A DNA stretch of 43,601 nucleotides, from positions 1,077,501-1,121,101 of the forward strand of contig JBBPEB010000030.1 of NCBI GenBank assembly GCA_039096225.1, in the 5' to 3' direction. Origin of the DNA: Blastocystis sp. Blastoise (taxonomy: Eukaryota; Sar; Bigyra; Opalinata; Blastocystidae). The number at the start of each line of letters is the position of its first letter. The first letter of the stretch is position 1. Of this stretch, positions 26,519-43,601 are shown in pieces. The position numbers were made by a program, and so were the translations under genes. Below the pieces are notes generated by a model. The model saw nothing but the letters and a program-made list of their open reading frames with translations. It did not search any database and was not told the origin of the DNA.

Positions 26519-26661
26519 TAATAAAATAATAATATATTTTAATATATTAAATTCATCTTCTATATATATATATATAATAGAATTATAATATAATTTAATA
26601 GAAAGAAAAATAAATATAAATAATATATATACATAATAATAGAATTATAATAAAATATAAG

Positions 26662-26731
26662 ATTTAAGTCAGGAGTTGAACCTGAATATATATATATATA
26701 TATATATCTCCATCCATTATGGAGCTTAAAT
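26662..26731 (-). tRNA. tRNA-shaped element B (identity unclear, possibly pseudo)
   Basis: 70 nt. Acceptor ATTTAAG/CTTAAAT (7 bp), D-arm CCAT-AATGG-ATGG, an anticodon-arm-sized ATATAT stretch, and T-arm TCAGG-TTCAACT-CCTGA. It is clearly related to element A about 210 bp away. It lies just beyond the stop codon of the minus-strand repeat-exon gene. Confidence 0.42.
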
Positions 26732-26748
26732 ACAACCAAAAAAGGGTA

Positions 26749-27546
26749 CTAATAAAGTTCAATAGAAGTATATATTAATATAAAACAATATATATATATA
26801 AATAATATAAACAAACAAATATATATAAAAAAATAATATATATAGAATAAAATGTAGCCCATACGACCAAGAACAATCCCAAAACATATAATAATGACTA
26901 AAGAGAGATATAAATAAATAGTATCATATATGAAGAGAAAAAAATTACTATAAAATAGAAATAATTATATAGTTGAATAATAATAATTATATATATATAT
27001 ATATATATATACCTTTTAAAGAATGAATAAAATAATATCCAGGTACTAACTGCACTATAGAGCCTATATAAAGAAAAAATAAGAAAGAATTAAAATAAAA
27101 ATAAAAATATATATATGATATATCTATATACCTTTAGCCTCAAAAGGATGACGACCATCAGTAGAAGACTTATTAACAACAGAAGAACCTATATATAAAT
27201 AAAAATATAAAAATAAAAACAAATGAATGACAACATACCTTCAAGACCATGAGTGGAGTTCATATCATCATCAATGGCACCAGCAACAGAATCCACAACA
27301 ACAGAAGAACCTATAGATAAATAAAAATATAAAAATAAAAACAAATGAATGACAACTTACCTTCAGGACCAGACGATAACCTTACACCGTCATCAATACT
27401 GGACACCATGGACATAGAAGAGTCTAAGATAATATAAAATAATAAAAAAAAGAAAGAAATGAATAAATATATACCTTCAAGACCATATTGATAAGGACCA
27501 TCACCATCAACGACATCCATACTTGTATTCATTTGAGTAGAAGAAC
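26749..27546 (-). CDS. Multi-exon gene with repeated Ser-rich phase-1 exons and a C-terminal membrane segment (5' end not located)
   Basis: Six exons on the minus strand: 27546-27475, 27423-27361, 27310-27239, 27188-27132, 27063-27013 and 26897-26749 (TAG stop). Every internal exon is phase 1-1. The first four begin G/D-SS and most end in G-x-E-G, giving 19-24 residue modules such as GSSVVVDSVAGAIDDD. Three donors read GAAG|GT, and two of the introns are near copies of each other, so the exons arose by tandem duplication. The last exon is strongly hydrophobic (VIIICFGIVLGRMGYILF...), like a membrane anchor. A surface protein with a short acidic and serine repeat ectodomain is my inference. 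An open stretch at 27642-27585, basic and Ser-rich, joins in phase and could be an earlier exon, but a TGA precedes it and no start is evident. Confidence 0.6.
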
Positions 27547-27582
27547 CTATATATGAATAATAAAAAAATAAATACAATACAT

Positions 27583-27665
27583 ACTTGACCTTCTCCGAGA
27601 AAGGTAATTTTTTTTGTTCAAGGACCTCCGCCTTGATGACAATCAGCCTTTTCTAGGCATCATAT
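27583..27665. other. Cluster of three short inverted repeats
   Basis: Three neighbouring stems: CCTT/AAGG (27589-27604), TCAAGG/CCTTGA with a 7-nt loop (27618-27636) and GCCT/AGGC (27646-27658). The stretch is much more GC-rich than its flanks. It may be a structured non-coding RNA or a structured leader of the minus-strand gene. It does not fold as a tRNA: there is no T33 in the 7-nt loop and no acceptor stem. Confidence 0.3.
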
Positions 27666-28015
27666 TTATTAATTTAATAAAAAATAAGTATTTTTATATA
27701 GAAAACGAAAACACATTCATATTTGAACTTTTGTAAAATAGGGTCAATATTTAAAATATGCATCTTTAAAAATATTAGGAATCATAATTAACCTTGAATT
27801 TTCATTAATTTTATTGCTAAACTGATAATTGGGTCATTTTTTGTTAAAAACATTTTGGGTACCCAAAAACTATAGTTTTTTACATTTTTTAATTATTTGT
27901 TTATATTAAATAACTAAGTATGTTTTATTCATTAATTTGTTGTTGTATAGTTATATTTTTTATATTTATTTATATATATATATTTATTTATTTAAAATAA
28001 TACACTTTTCTATAG
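27666..28015. other. AT-rich intergenic region between divergent genes
   Basis: Non-coding by eye. It separates the minus-strand repeat-exon gene from the plus-strand exons that follow and may hold both promoters. No specific element is recognisable. Confidence 0.4.
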
Positions 28016-28440
28016 GATTCTCTTGTCTTTGCCTTGGTTGTGGTGTTAAGTGGTTCTTGAAGTGGTCCTGGTTGTGTCAAATGGATTATTTCGTGTCAGG
28101 TATACAAATATATTATTTATTTCTTAACCTCTGCTTATTTTTTACTAATTGTTTTTTGTTATTATTTAATTTTATTATCTATTTTATTTATGTGTGTATT
28201 TATATCATTTATTAAATTATTTATTATCTATTTTTATTCTATAGGAAAAAGAAAAGTAATGGATGTGTTGAGGTCTTCATTTCTCGATGTTTTTTTATTT
28301 ACTCTGTGGTATAAAGTTTATCTATTAGGTATATATTTATTTATCTATTTATTTATTTACTTATTTATTTATTTATTTATATATATATATATTTATTTAT
28401 CTATTTATTCATTTATTTATTTATTTTCTATTTTTTATAG
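28016..28440 (+). CDS. Two 84-nt phase-1 exons of an unrecognised membrane-like protein (partial)
   Basis: Exons 28016-28099 and 28245-28328 are both exactly 84 nt, both phase 1-1, and are flanked by clean sites (TATAG|GATTC...GTCAG|GTATAC and CTATAG|GAAAA...TTAG|GTATAT). They encode GFSCLCLGCGVKWFLKWSW... and GKRKVMDVLRSSFLDVFLF..., rich in Cys, Trp and hydrophobic residues. A third exon would open at 28441 in the same phase (GLIVFLFFLL...) and run into the pyrimidine tract. Neither the start nor the true end is visible. I do not recognise the family. Confidence 0.45.
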
Positions 28441-29060
28441 GTTTAATAGTCTTCTTATTTTTCTTCCTTCTTTCTTTTTCCTTCTTCCTCATACTTCATC
28501 CTTTCTTCTTCTTACTTCCTGCTTCCTACTTCATTCTTCCTTCTTCTTCATTCTTCCTTCTTCTTCCTTCTTCCTTCTTCCTTCTTCCTACTTCCTACTT
28601 CCTACTTCCTACTTCCTATTTCCTACTTCCTACTTCCTACTTCCTAATTTCTACTTCTTCTTTCTTCCTTCATCCTTCCTACTTCCTACTTCCTACTTCT
28701 TCTTTCTTCCTTCATCCTTCCTTCTTCCTACTTCCTACTTCCTACTTCCTACTTCCTACTTCCTACTTCATTCTTCCTTCTTTCTTCCTTCATCCTTGAT
28801 TTTTCCTACTTCCCCATCTTTGATTCTTCTTACTTCCTTCTTCCCCATCCTTGATTCTTCCTTTTTCCTCCTTTCTTCTTCTTCATCTTTGATTCTTCTT
28901 ACTTACTTCTTCCTTCTTTCTTCTTCTTCCTTCTTCCTTATCCTTCCGTCTTCCTCCTTCATTCTTCCTTATCCTTCATTCTTTCTTCTTCTGACTTCTT
29001 TCTTTCTCATCCTTCATTCTTCTTTCTTCTTCTTCCTTCTTCTTCATCCTTCATTCCTAT
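28441..29060 (+). repeat. Pyrimidine (C/T) tract of TTCCTAC and TTC repeats
   Basis: About 600 bp in which the + strand is almost only C and T with scattered A. It consists of near-tandem CTTCCTA and TTCTTCC units. The reading frame continuing from the exon at 28441 stays open throughout and would encode Phe/Leu/Pro/Ser repeats (FLLPTSYFLLP...), but lack of stops is expected for this composition. It may be coding, intronic or 3' UTR. Such mirror-like polypyrimidine tracts can form triplex DNA. Confidence 0.7.
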
Positions 29061-29102
29061 TATATATATATATATAATTATTATTATTATTATTTAAATT
29101 CC

Positions 29103-29169
29103 CTTTATGCTCTAGAAGGAGAGAAACAATCATTATAGATTGTTTTCAGGTTCAATTCCTGACATGAAG
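29103..29169 (+). tRNA. tRNA-shaped element C (identity unclear, possibly pseudo)
   Basis: 67 nt. Seven-pair acceptor stem CTTTATG/CATGAAG (one G-U), D-arm-like CTCTAGAAGGAGAG, anticodon-arm-like stem CAATC/GATTG with a 6-nt loop ATTATA (tRNAs have 7), and T-arm TCAGG-TTCAATT-CCTGA identical to element A. T-rich sequence follows within 3 nt. It lies on the opposite strand to elements A and B. The 6-nt loop argues against a normal working tRNA. Confidence 0.42.
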
Positions 29170-30718
29170 TTTTATTTTTCTTTTTTTAAATAATTTATTT
29201 ACATATTATATATATATATATTATCTTTTTGACTTTATTTTCTTTTTTTTTTAAATTAAAATTTTAATTATCAATAATATATACATATATCTAACTTTAC
29301 ATAGTTTTTTTAACAAATTATCCCAACAATCTTCAGAATGAGTAACAATCCATTCAAGCATAAAGTATTACTCATCATCAAGACTGCTTTTATCAATCAA
29401 AATACATGTGTAAAACTTGATTTATTGATTTAAACTCAATTTTAACTATTAAAAGTAAACAAACCAAACACACATGTTGACTTTAAAACTTTAAATTCAA
29501 TGTTAAAAGCTTATTTTTATAGAGTGGACATGAAATACTAATTTAAACAAAAAGCAATGAAAACAATCAACTCTTGATACAACTTTACCATTTGACAAAA
29601 CACTTATCCACAATATTTTCCAAAGTTCTTTTGTTAAAGTGTTTATATAGACATATTATGTATAAAATGAAAGTCAACTTCTTGAATCTCTTTGTTTAAG
29701 ATAGTCTTTAAAACATTTTGGCAAATTGACAACCTTTAACTTATTATTTAAAGCTAATATTTTAATATTAAACTTGATTTAAACACTTAAACACAACTGT
29801 CATCATCATAACACTTTTAAAGACACTTTACCATTTGCTCATACACTTTGATCAGAATAGTTTCGTCTCTGAGTTTAACATAATATAGGTCATACACTCT
29901 AGTTTAATGAATAAACACTCTTATTTTGAATCTCGTCCTCTAAGTCACTCATTTGTACATTTTTTAAATTTAGACAGACATCTAGCTTTTTAAGAAAGGA
30001 TAAAATTTGAAAAATTAGAAATGAATTATGAATTCATATATATTTTTTTAAATTTGTTGTTTATATGAACATACTAGAACTGATTACAGTGATTATAGAT
30101 GTTTCTAAGCAGTGTTCATGATGTGTTAGTATTTATTTATAAAATTTATCATAGTGTTTTACATCATTCTTATAGGTTTTCCATTCTGGATATCCTCTTC
30201 CTTTCAGACATTCTCCTTGACCAGTTTTAGAAAGGTACATAACATGGACGCGTTGTTTTATTTATTATAAGGTATTTTATTACATTTCTTTTTTAATTCT
30301 CTTAGATTTCTTGGTTATTCTCGTCAGTACTTCTTCTAAATAACAAGTCAAGACAATATAGAGCGTATATAAATATATCTATTTAATTTTTTATTGCATT
30401 GGCACATTTCTCTTTTTTCTCTTTTCCTATCAAAAATATTCATTTGATTTTTAGTTACTCTATTCATATTTTATATATATTTACAATTTATATATTATAT
30501 AGAAAAGTTATTTCTTACTCCATTCTTGAATCTTGTGGTTTCTCTGATATTTACAAATACCAAATACGATATCAGTTGTAAAATAGTTTGTATATATATA
30601 TATGTTTATTTATATGTATTTAATTATTTATTTTTATCTATTTAATTATATTATTAATATAAGAATTTATTTATTTGTATATAGAATATATGCATTATAT
30701 ATATAGATGAGAAATGAG
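29170..30718. other. AT-rich non-coding region
   Basis: No supportable gene. A 59-nt stretch at 30176-30234 with plausible splice sites (TTATAG|GTTTTCC...GAAAG|GTACAT) and a 60-codon ORF at 30399-30581 with a hydrophobic stretch could be leader exons of the fibro-slime gene to the right. I could not connect either in phase. Confidence 0.4.
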
Positions 30719-30939
30719 TTGGTATTCGTGATTATAATATTCATTATACAGATAATTTTATTACAAAACAACCTTCAAATTATCCAAAGTATATATTTAT
30801 ATTATATTTATTCTATTATTTTATATATATAGATATATATATTCAAATTTATATTCAAAAGAAGATAGAGTAGAAACAGTATGTGATAAAGTGAATGATT
30901 ATGCTGATAATAATATTCGAGCTTTTGTTGCTACTTCTC

Positions 30940-30983
<44 letters not shown>

Positions 30984-31411
30984 TTATATCTTCTAGTCCT
31001 ACATATTTTCCTTTAACCGATGTAAAAGGAGGATATGCATTAAGTCCAATAGAAGAATATATTGGTAAGAAATGCTGGCTTACTATGAAAACAAATCTAT
31101 TCTTCTTGTATATTATTATTTTATATTTATATAATATTATTATTATATATATAGATATGAGAATAGAACAGATCAATTTATAGATTTTGAAACCAATAAT
31201 GGATTATGGGTTTTTATTAATAAACATTTATTCTTAGATTATGGAGGGTATTTATATTATATATATTATTATTATTATTTATATAGTTATAATACTCCAG
31301 TTGGTTCTCATATTAATATAACGAATTATGCAGATAAATTAGGTCTTATTCCTGGAATCACCTATTCTATATCTATATTCTTTGCTTCTAGAACATGTGG
31401 AACTCAATCAA
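30719..31411 (+). pseudogene. Fibro-slime domain protein, exons with one phase break
   Basis: Five exons (30719-30788, 30833-30939, 30997-31107, 31155-31247, 31287-31411) give an ordered match to the fibro-slime domain. It opens with RDYNIHYTDNF, followed by a TYFPLTDVKGGY segment (family FFPLDGKG), LWVFINKHLFLDYGG (family DDDVWVFINGKLVIDLGG) and LGLIPGITYSISIFFASRTCG (family LGLTPG.TY.f.lFfAERht). In slime moulds this domain occurs in secreted PSI-family signalling and adhesion proteins. All junctions keep phase except exon 2 to exon 3, which is out by one base, and the frame before RDYN meets a TGA. No signal peptide could be joined. It is either a recent pseudogene or a gene with a sequencing indel. 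Confidence 0.72.
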
Positions 31412-31977
31412 GTATATATATGTTTATATATTATTATATATTATAATCTTTATTATTATACGTTTAATTATAATTATATTTTAGTTTATTAGTATATATA
31501 CAAAAACTATAAGAATATTAGTTTCTATATCTATATCTATTCATTGATATATATATATATATATGTTTAGAATATGAGATACAACTTGTTTTATGATTAG
31601 AATTATATGTAAGAATAGCTATTGAACTTATTTCAATTGATATAAATATGTGAAGATTTATAGATAATAGAATATTCAAGTAAATATATATATTATTATT
31701 ATAATTATCTTTTAGTTTATTATTCTATTAATTATCAATCTATAGAATGAAGCTATTTTGTTACCTGATGTATCATTTCTTTTCGTCATTTATTCGTACA
31801 ATATACATTCGAAATAACTACTTACTTATTACTATAAGAATAAAAAGTATATTATTTATATTATATATATATATGGTATTTATATAATAACATATTTTTT
31901 AATCCTCCGTTTCTAATTAATATTATGCACTTATATATAATAATCATAATAGGCTTTATATAAATATTTATTTATAG
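31412..31977. other. Decayed coding-like region downstream of the fibro-slime exons
   Basis: Intron-like GTATAT...TTTAG spacers alternate with stretches that have a discernible frame (for example LELYVRIAIELISIDINM around 31600-31660) but contain TGA, TAG or TAA codons. They are probably remnants of the C-terminal part of the fibro-slime gene. Confidence 0.35.
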
Positions 31978-32228
31978 TTTCGATGTACATCCAGATATAT
32001 AGAAGATTCTAGATGTTTCATCATGTGATTATCTCGTGGCTCCCTCAATTCCCCCTTTAACGGACACTATTCTCTGTATGTACCTCAAGTTATATGTTGA
32101 GGTATATAGAGATAAACAATATTATTATTAATATTATTACTCTTTATATAAATCTATAGAGGCTTCTTTATATGAATATATAACTGTATTACAACTATTA
32201 TTGGCAGATGTTAACCTTGGAAAAGATG

Positions 32229-32276
<48 letters not shown>

Positions 32277-33262
32277 GTTATTACTGTTATTACATATATA
32301 GTTTGAATACTTATTTTCTATGTATAAATTAAGCATATATATATATATATATAGTTACTCTCTTCCTTCACTTGAAACTATTTGTAATGAAAGGTGTATA
32401 CATATATATATATATATATATATTATGGTGTATTTATTATTATTATATATATAGTTATTAAAATTTTTTACCAAGTGATTTTCCCCGCCAAATTGATGTT
32501 GATGAATATATTAATACACTGAAATTTGCTGAAAAACGAAAAATGTAATTATTATTAGTTTTTATTATGATTTATTTATATATATATATAGTTATCAAGA
32601 TCCTTATGATTATCAAAAATTATATATTAATATATATATATATATTGATGAGATCAAATATTTAAAATAGAATTGATGTATATAATAATTTTATATATAT
32701 ATATATATATAGGGAATAACTAATTTAACTACATTATTTCATGATCTTCAAACGATAAAGAAATCTGCTATTTATAAATCACTTGTTCAATACATACGAG
32801 ACAGAGTATATATATATTACTTATAATTATATATATATTACTTATTATATATAGGATATATTAGATGTGTTATTCCAACAGTGTTTAAATACACAAACGT
32901 TACGATTGTCTCTCTCTCTTCTTCAACATATATGCACTGTTATCCTTGTATTTACTTATTATTATTATATTCTTTATTATTATTATATATATACATATTC
33001 TTATTCTTATATATATAGTTAACAAATAAGAATATTGATATATTTTATGAGGCTGCTCATAATAACCGTATATATGAATCCATTCAAGCAACTACCATTA
33101 TATGTCAACTACTCCCTCTCTTCCCTAATCAACGTATATATATATATAACATTATGCTTTTTATTATTATATATTCTTATATATAGAACGTGAATATTTA
33201 CAAAGTTTATTATTGAATACATGTGATAATATATGTACAGAACAAGTATATATATATATACT

Positions 33263-33295
<33 letters not shown>

Positions 33296-34771
33296 ACTTA
33301 TACATATATATAAATACTTATATTCATATTATATATAGAGTATTAAGGTATAAGTAAATTGCTAGTATTATATTTAAATGACATCCCTGAATCACAACCT
33401 ATTCCTGATTCTATTCGAAATTCTATTGTATATATTATGTATTATAATAACATTCTTATTATTATTATAGAAAACAGTTGGTGAGTATATTTTCCGTTAA
33501 GGATGTATTTGTACTCCCGAATCAAATGAAGAAAAGCACGTGATATTCCATTGATTCCACTTTATAAATCAGATAGCTTTGTATATATATATATATATAT
33601 ATATATTATTATTATATATTATCATAGACTTCTTAACAACATGGTTTAAGAATGCAATATATTTAAATGATGGTTATAAATCATTCTTCAATTTATTATA
33701 TACTTTTGAACCTTCTCTGAAATCCATTTTAATTTATATACTTTATTATCTCGTTTTTTACTTACAATATTATATCATCAATTGACATATAATACAAAGA
33801 AGAGAAATAATATTTGTAAGTATCTATCTGTATATAAAGAAGTCTATAAATATGAATCGAATTATATTCCTCAAGATATTATGTATACATTATTAGCAAG
33901 AATAGCTGATATTATTCAAATAACTCATTGTCCTTCTTCTTATATACCTCCTCAACTACATATATTAAAGAAGATAAATAGTCATTCTATTTCCTTTAAT
34001 ATGAGTCATAATAGTTTAGAAGAAGTATATAGTTCTCCTTTTCCTCCTCCTCCTCCTACTACTAATTATTTCATAGGTGCATATAAAGATATAGAAAATG
34101 ATTTAATGGATGATAATGATATGGAAGTACCTGAAGAAGAAGAAATAGGATTAATGAATACTTATGAAGAGAAAGAAAGAGGAGAAGGGGAAGAAAAACC
34201 TACTGGAGAACTGATTTATGGATTAAGTTATATACTGAATACTGTTGAAATTGAAGGTGAAGAAGAAACAGGAAAGAAGAAAGAAAAAGAAATGATAGAT
34301 ATGTTTACTTATATAGGAAAAGGAGAAGAAGAAGATGATCATTGTATGTTTGTTATGTTTATTATAGTTTTATTATATTTATTATGGTTTTATTATGTAT
34401 AATATATAGCTATTGATGTTCAATATGTATATTCTCTTCTTCGTAATCAACTGAAAACCGCGAATAAAGAAGAAAAATATGATGTGAATATGATTTTGTA
34501 TATATATATATATATATATTATTATATACAATCTATAGATATGTGAATCTCTCTTCATCTACTTATGTTATATGATCTTCTTAGTAAATATTTTATTAGG
34601 TATATATATATAATATTTAATACTTATATCTTTAGATATACTTAATTATTCCCGTGGTTATATACTACTTTCCTCTTATCTTCTACTTCATCTTCCATCC
34701 TTACAGTGGCTTGTTGTCTTTATAAATCAATAATCGCGGGAAATACTTATTCTCAAGAATATTTTAATTAT
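31978..34771 (+). pseudogene. Exon series of an unrecognised helical protein with an acidic region, broken by stops and shifts
   Basis: At least a dozen exons are separated by GTATATAT...ATATAG introns. The central block is clean and in phase: 32713-32805 (GITNLTTLFHDLQTIKK...), 32855-32938 (DILDVLFQQCLN...), 33019-33133 (LTNKNIDIFYEAAHNNRIYE...) and 33187-33245 (QREYLQSLLLNTC...), 117 codons with an amphipathic helical-repeat look. The longest exon (33782-34343) is helical at first, then has PFPPPPPTT and a Glu-rich acidic region, and joins in phase to IDVQYVYSLLRNQ at 34407-34497. Elsewhere otherwise open exons contain one or two stops (31996 TAG, 33506 TAA, 33566 TGA, 34543 TGA, 34644 TAA), and there are frame changes near 33345 and 33780. 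I do not recognise the family. A decaying gene is most likely; tiny introns hiding the stops are the alternative. Confidence 0.5.
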
Positions 34772-35007
34772 GTATATATATATTCACTTTATATTACTTT
34801 TGATGTAGCATATTATATATTATTTACTCTTTTATATTTGTTATTAATTATATAATATATATATATATAGATAGATATTAGACATACTACAAACAAGGCT
34901 TATTATATACTTATAAACTACAGATACATCAATATATATACTGCTACATACCTCCTATAATACCAGCGTTTTATATCCCTCATTGAGAGCCATAATTATC
35001 AAAATAT

Positions 35008-35052
<45 letters not shown>

Positions 35053-35545
35053 AGTAACCATCTTAACCACGTTATATATTATCTTGCTAATAATAAAGAA
35101 ATCAACTGTTTAGAATCATATGTTTAGTATATATATATATATATATTTAAATCATTTTAAAGTTTTTTATTTTAGTAGTGTATGTACATATAAATATCAA
35201 AAGAAGTATGAAAAAAAAAATATTAACAAAATATATCATTATTGAAATTTTTTTATAATTAATAAGAAGATATGTGTTTTTATATTAAGAACAATATATT
35301 CATATATTATAAGATAAATAATAAGATTTTCGAAAGATATTATTAGAATATATAATGTTCATTTGTATTGTTATTATAAAATAAATTATTATATAGTTTA
35401 TATTAGAATAAAAAAAAAAATATGTTATATACAGTATGAATAAATAAATAGTTTGTAAATAAGATAAATTAGTATTATAATTAAAAGAATTTAAATATAG
35501 AAAAGGTTTAAATATATATATATATAAAATAAAAGAATAATATAG
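34772..35545. other. AT-rich region with an apparent degenerate exon copy
   Basis: 35051-35128 resembles the exon at 32713-32805: GGAGTAACCATCTTAACCAC against GGAATAACTAATTTAACTAC, then ATAAAGAAATCA against ATAAAGAAATCT, but with stop codons. The rest, up to the end of the minus-strand recombinase gene, is AT-rich and without genes. Confidence 0.45.
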
Positions 35546-42776
<7,231 letters not shown>

Positions 42777-43413
42777 TATTAGAAGCAAATTAAAAATCAC
42801 TGAAATTTATAAGAAATAAATTATTTTTGTAAATTTCTAAACTAAAAATAATGAAGAATCTGGAAAATTCTAGGAAATTTCTGAACTGTATATTTGTGGA
42901 AGTACTAAAATTTAATCAATTCAGGTTTAGTAAACATTCTTTTTTAATATTCTGTTTATGAATTAGTATTTATTATTTTTCAATTACTTTTGAAATAACC
43001 ATAGAAAATACTATTAGTTCTTAACTCTATATATTTGATATATATATATTTTTTAAATAAAAATTATTATACTTTGAAGATCAAACATATTCTCTTTATT
43101 TATAAATAAAATTTATTGTTTAATGAATTTATTAATAAAGATGTAATGATATAAATATGGTTTATTCTTATAATTAATTTATTTTTATTATTAAAAGTAT
43201 AATTACGAAATTCTTAAAATTATATAAACTCTGTTTTGTTTTTAATGATACTTCTTGATATATATATATATATATGGATTGTTTATATTATTGTTTCAAT
43301 TATATATTATTATTTAGGAAATGCTGAAATAAAAAACGAAGTATGTTTCCTTTTTAATTGTCTTAATTGATCAAAAAGAAATATTATTATGATATAATAA
43401 ATATAAAACTAGT
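42777..43413. other. AT-rich upstream region of the recombinase gene
   Basis: No gene visible. It must contain the promoter of the minus-strand gene. Poly(A) and poly(T) runs occur, but no element is distinctive. Confidence 0.4.
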
Positions 43414-43509
43414 ATGGATTCGTCACCTATGACAACGGCTAATATATATGTTTTTTTGTTTATAATATTATTTATTTGCTGTTGTTTGTTTATCTATAAT
43501 CATATTTAA
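43414..43509 (+). CDS. Tiny ORF, 31 residues, possibly a first exon
   Basis: ATGGATTCGTCACC opens MDSSPMTTANIYVFLFIILF..., with a hydrophobic C-terminal half, and ends in TAA. The first 11 codons have more normal base composition than the surroundings, as seen in first exons here. A GT after AATATATAT could be a donor, which would make the hydrophobic part intronic. The window ends too soon to tell. Confidence 0.2.
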   Translation: MDSSPMTTANIYVFLFIILFICCCLFIYNHI

Positions 43510-43601
43510 TATATGTATATTTATTATATACTTATTTATAAGACAAAAGAATAATATTTAAAAAATGAAAACTTCTTTTAATATTTTATAAGAATATTAT
43601 C

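Noticed and set aside
27013-27063. tRNA-like start GGCTCTATAGTGCAGTTAGTA on the minus strand (split here for length as GGCTCTATAG and TGCAGTTAGTA)
   Set aside because: It has a plausible D-arm but no T-arm or matching acceptor strand. It fits better as a phase-1 coding exon.
27625-27650. C/D-box snoRNA (TTGATGACA resembling box C)
   Set aside because: No D box (CTGA) at a suitable distance downstream on the same strand and no terminal stem.
25300-29960. Large inverted repeat with arms at about 25.3-26.3 kb and 29.2-29.95 kb around the tRNA-shaped elements
   Set aside because: Both arms share AAAGTCAAC-type words and low complexity, but I could not extend any match beyond about 12 bases by eye.
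30399-30581. 60-codon frame upstream of the fibro-slime exons as a signal-peptide exon
   Set aside because: It has a hydrophobic stretch, but no splice pair joins it in phase to the RDYN exon.
31412-34771. Genome-wide alternative genetic code (TAA/TAG as Gln, TGA as Trp)
   Set aside because: The well-supported recombinase gene uses CAA for Gln and TGG for Trp with no internal stops and ends in TAA, so decay or micro-introns explain the broken genes more simply.

Overview
The window is nuclear DNA from an extremely AT-rich, intron-rich unicellular eukaryote that I cannot name. The evidence is a eukaryotic-type 5S rRNA array, TTAGGG telomere motifs, spliceosomal introns that mostly run GTATATAT...ATATAG, and long poly-Asn and poly-Ser tracts. 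A fibro-slime domain, known from slime moulds, Fibrobacter and some other protists, is also present. Dictyostelid-like amoebae or anaerobic gut fungi would fit the base composition, but nothing here decides between them. No bacterial operon, CRISPR array or phage gene is visible.

Layout. Positions 1-24075 are a tandem array of 30 complete 5S rRNA genes, all on the + strand, in units of 786-828 bp. Each spacer carries a block of degenerate TTAGGG-like repeats. The last unit is broken off at 24075 and is followed directly by exact TTAGGG repeats (24076-24104), as in a healed chromosome end, yet the sequence then continues into unrelated DNA. Positions 24105-30700 are mostly non-coding AT-rich DNA. 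They hold a possible exon (24.6 kb), a minus-strand gene built from repeated phase-1 exons and ending in a membrane segment (26.75-27.55 kb), two small plus-strand exons leading into a 600-bp pyrimidine tract (28.0-29.06 kb), and three tRNA-shaped elements (26.45, 26.66, 29.10 kb). Positions 30719-31411 encode a fibro-slime domain whose exons do not keep phase at one junction. Positions 31978-34771 are a series of exons for a helical protein I do not recognise, interrupted by stops and frame breaks, with part of one exon apparently duplicated at 35.05 kb.

Positions 35546-42776 (minus strand) are the highlight: one 26-exon gene. When I join its exons by hand, every junction keeps phase and the product is 1714 residues. 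It has a SUMO-interaction-like N-terminus, Ser/Pro and poly-Asn linkers, a central tyrosine recombinase with all catalytic residues visible, another Asn-rich linker, and a C-terminal domain that faintly resembles a Ulp1/C48 peptidase fold without its catalytic residues. Two introns are swollen by microsatellite or minisatellite DNA and one candidate intron is only 22 nt. The last 800 bp are AT-rich with one tiny ORF.

The short ORFs that recur across the first 24 kb are translations of spacer repeats or of the 5S genes themselves and are not treated as genes.
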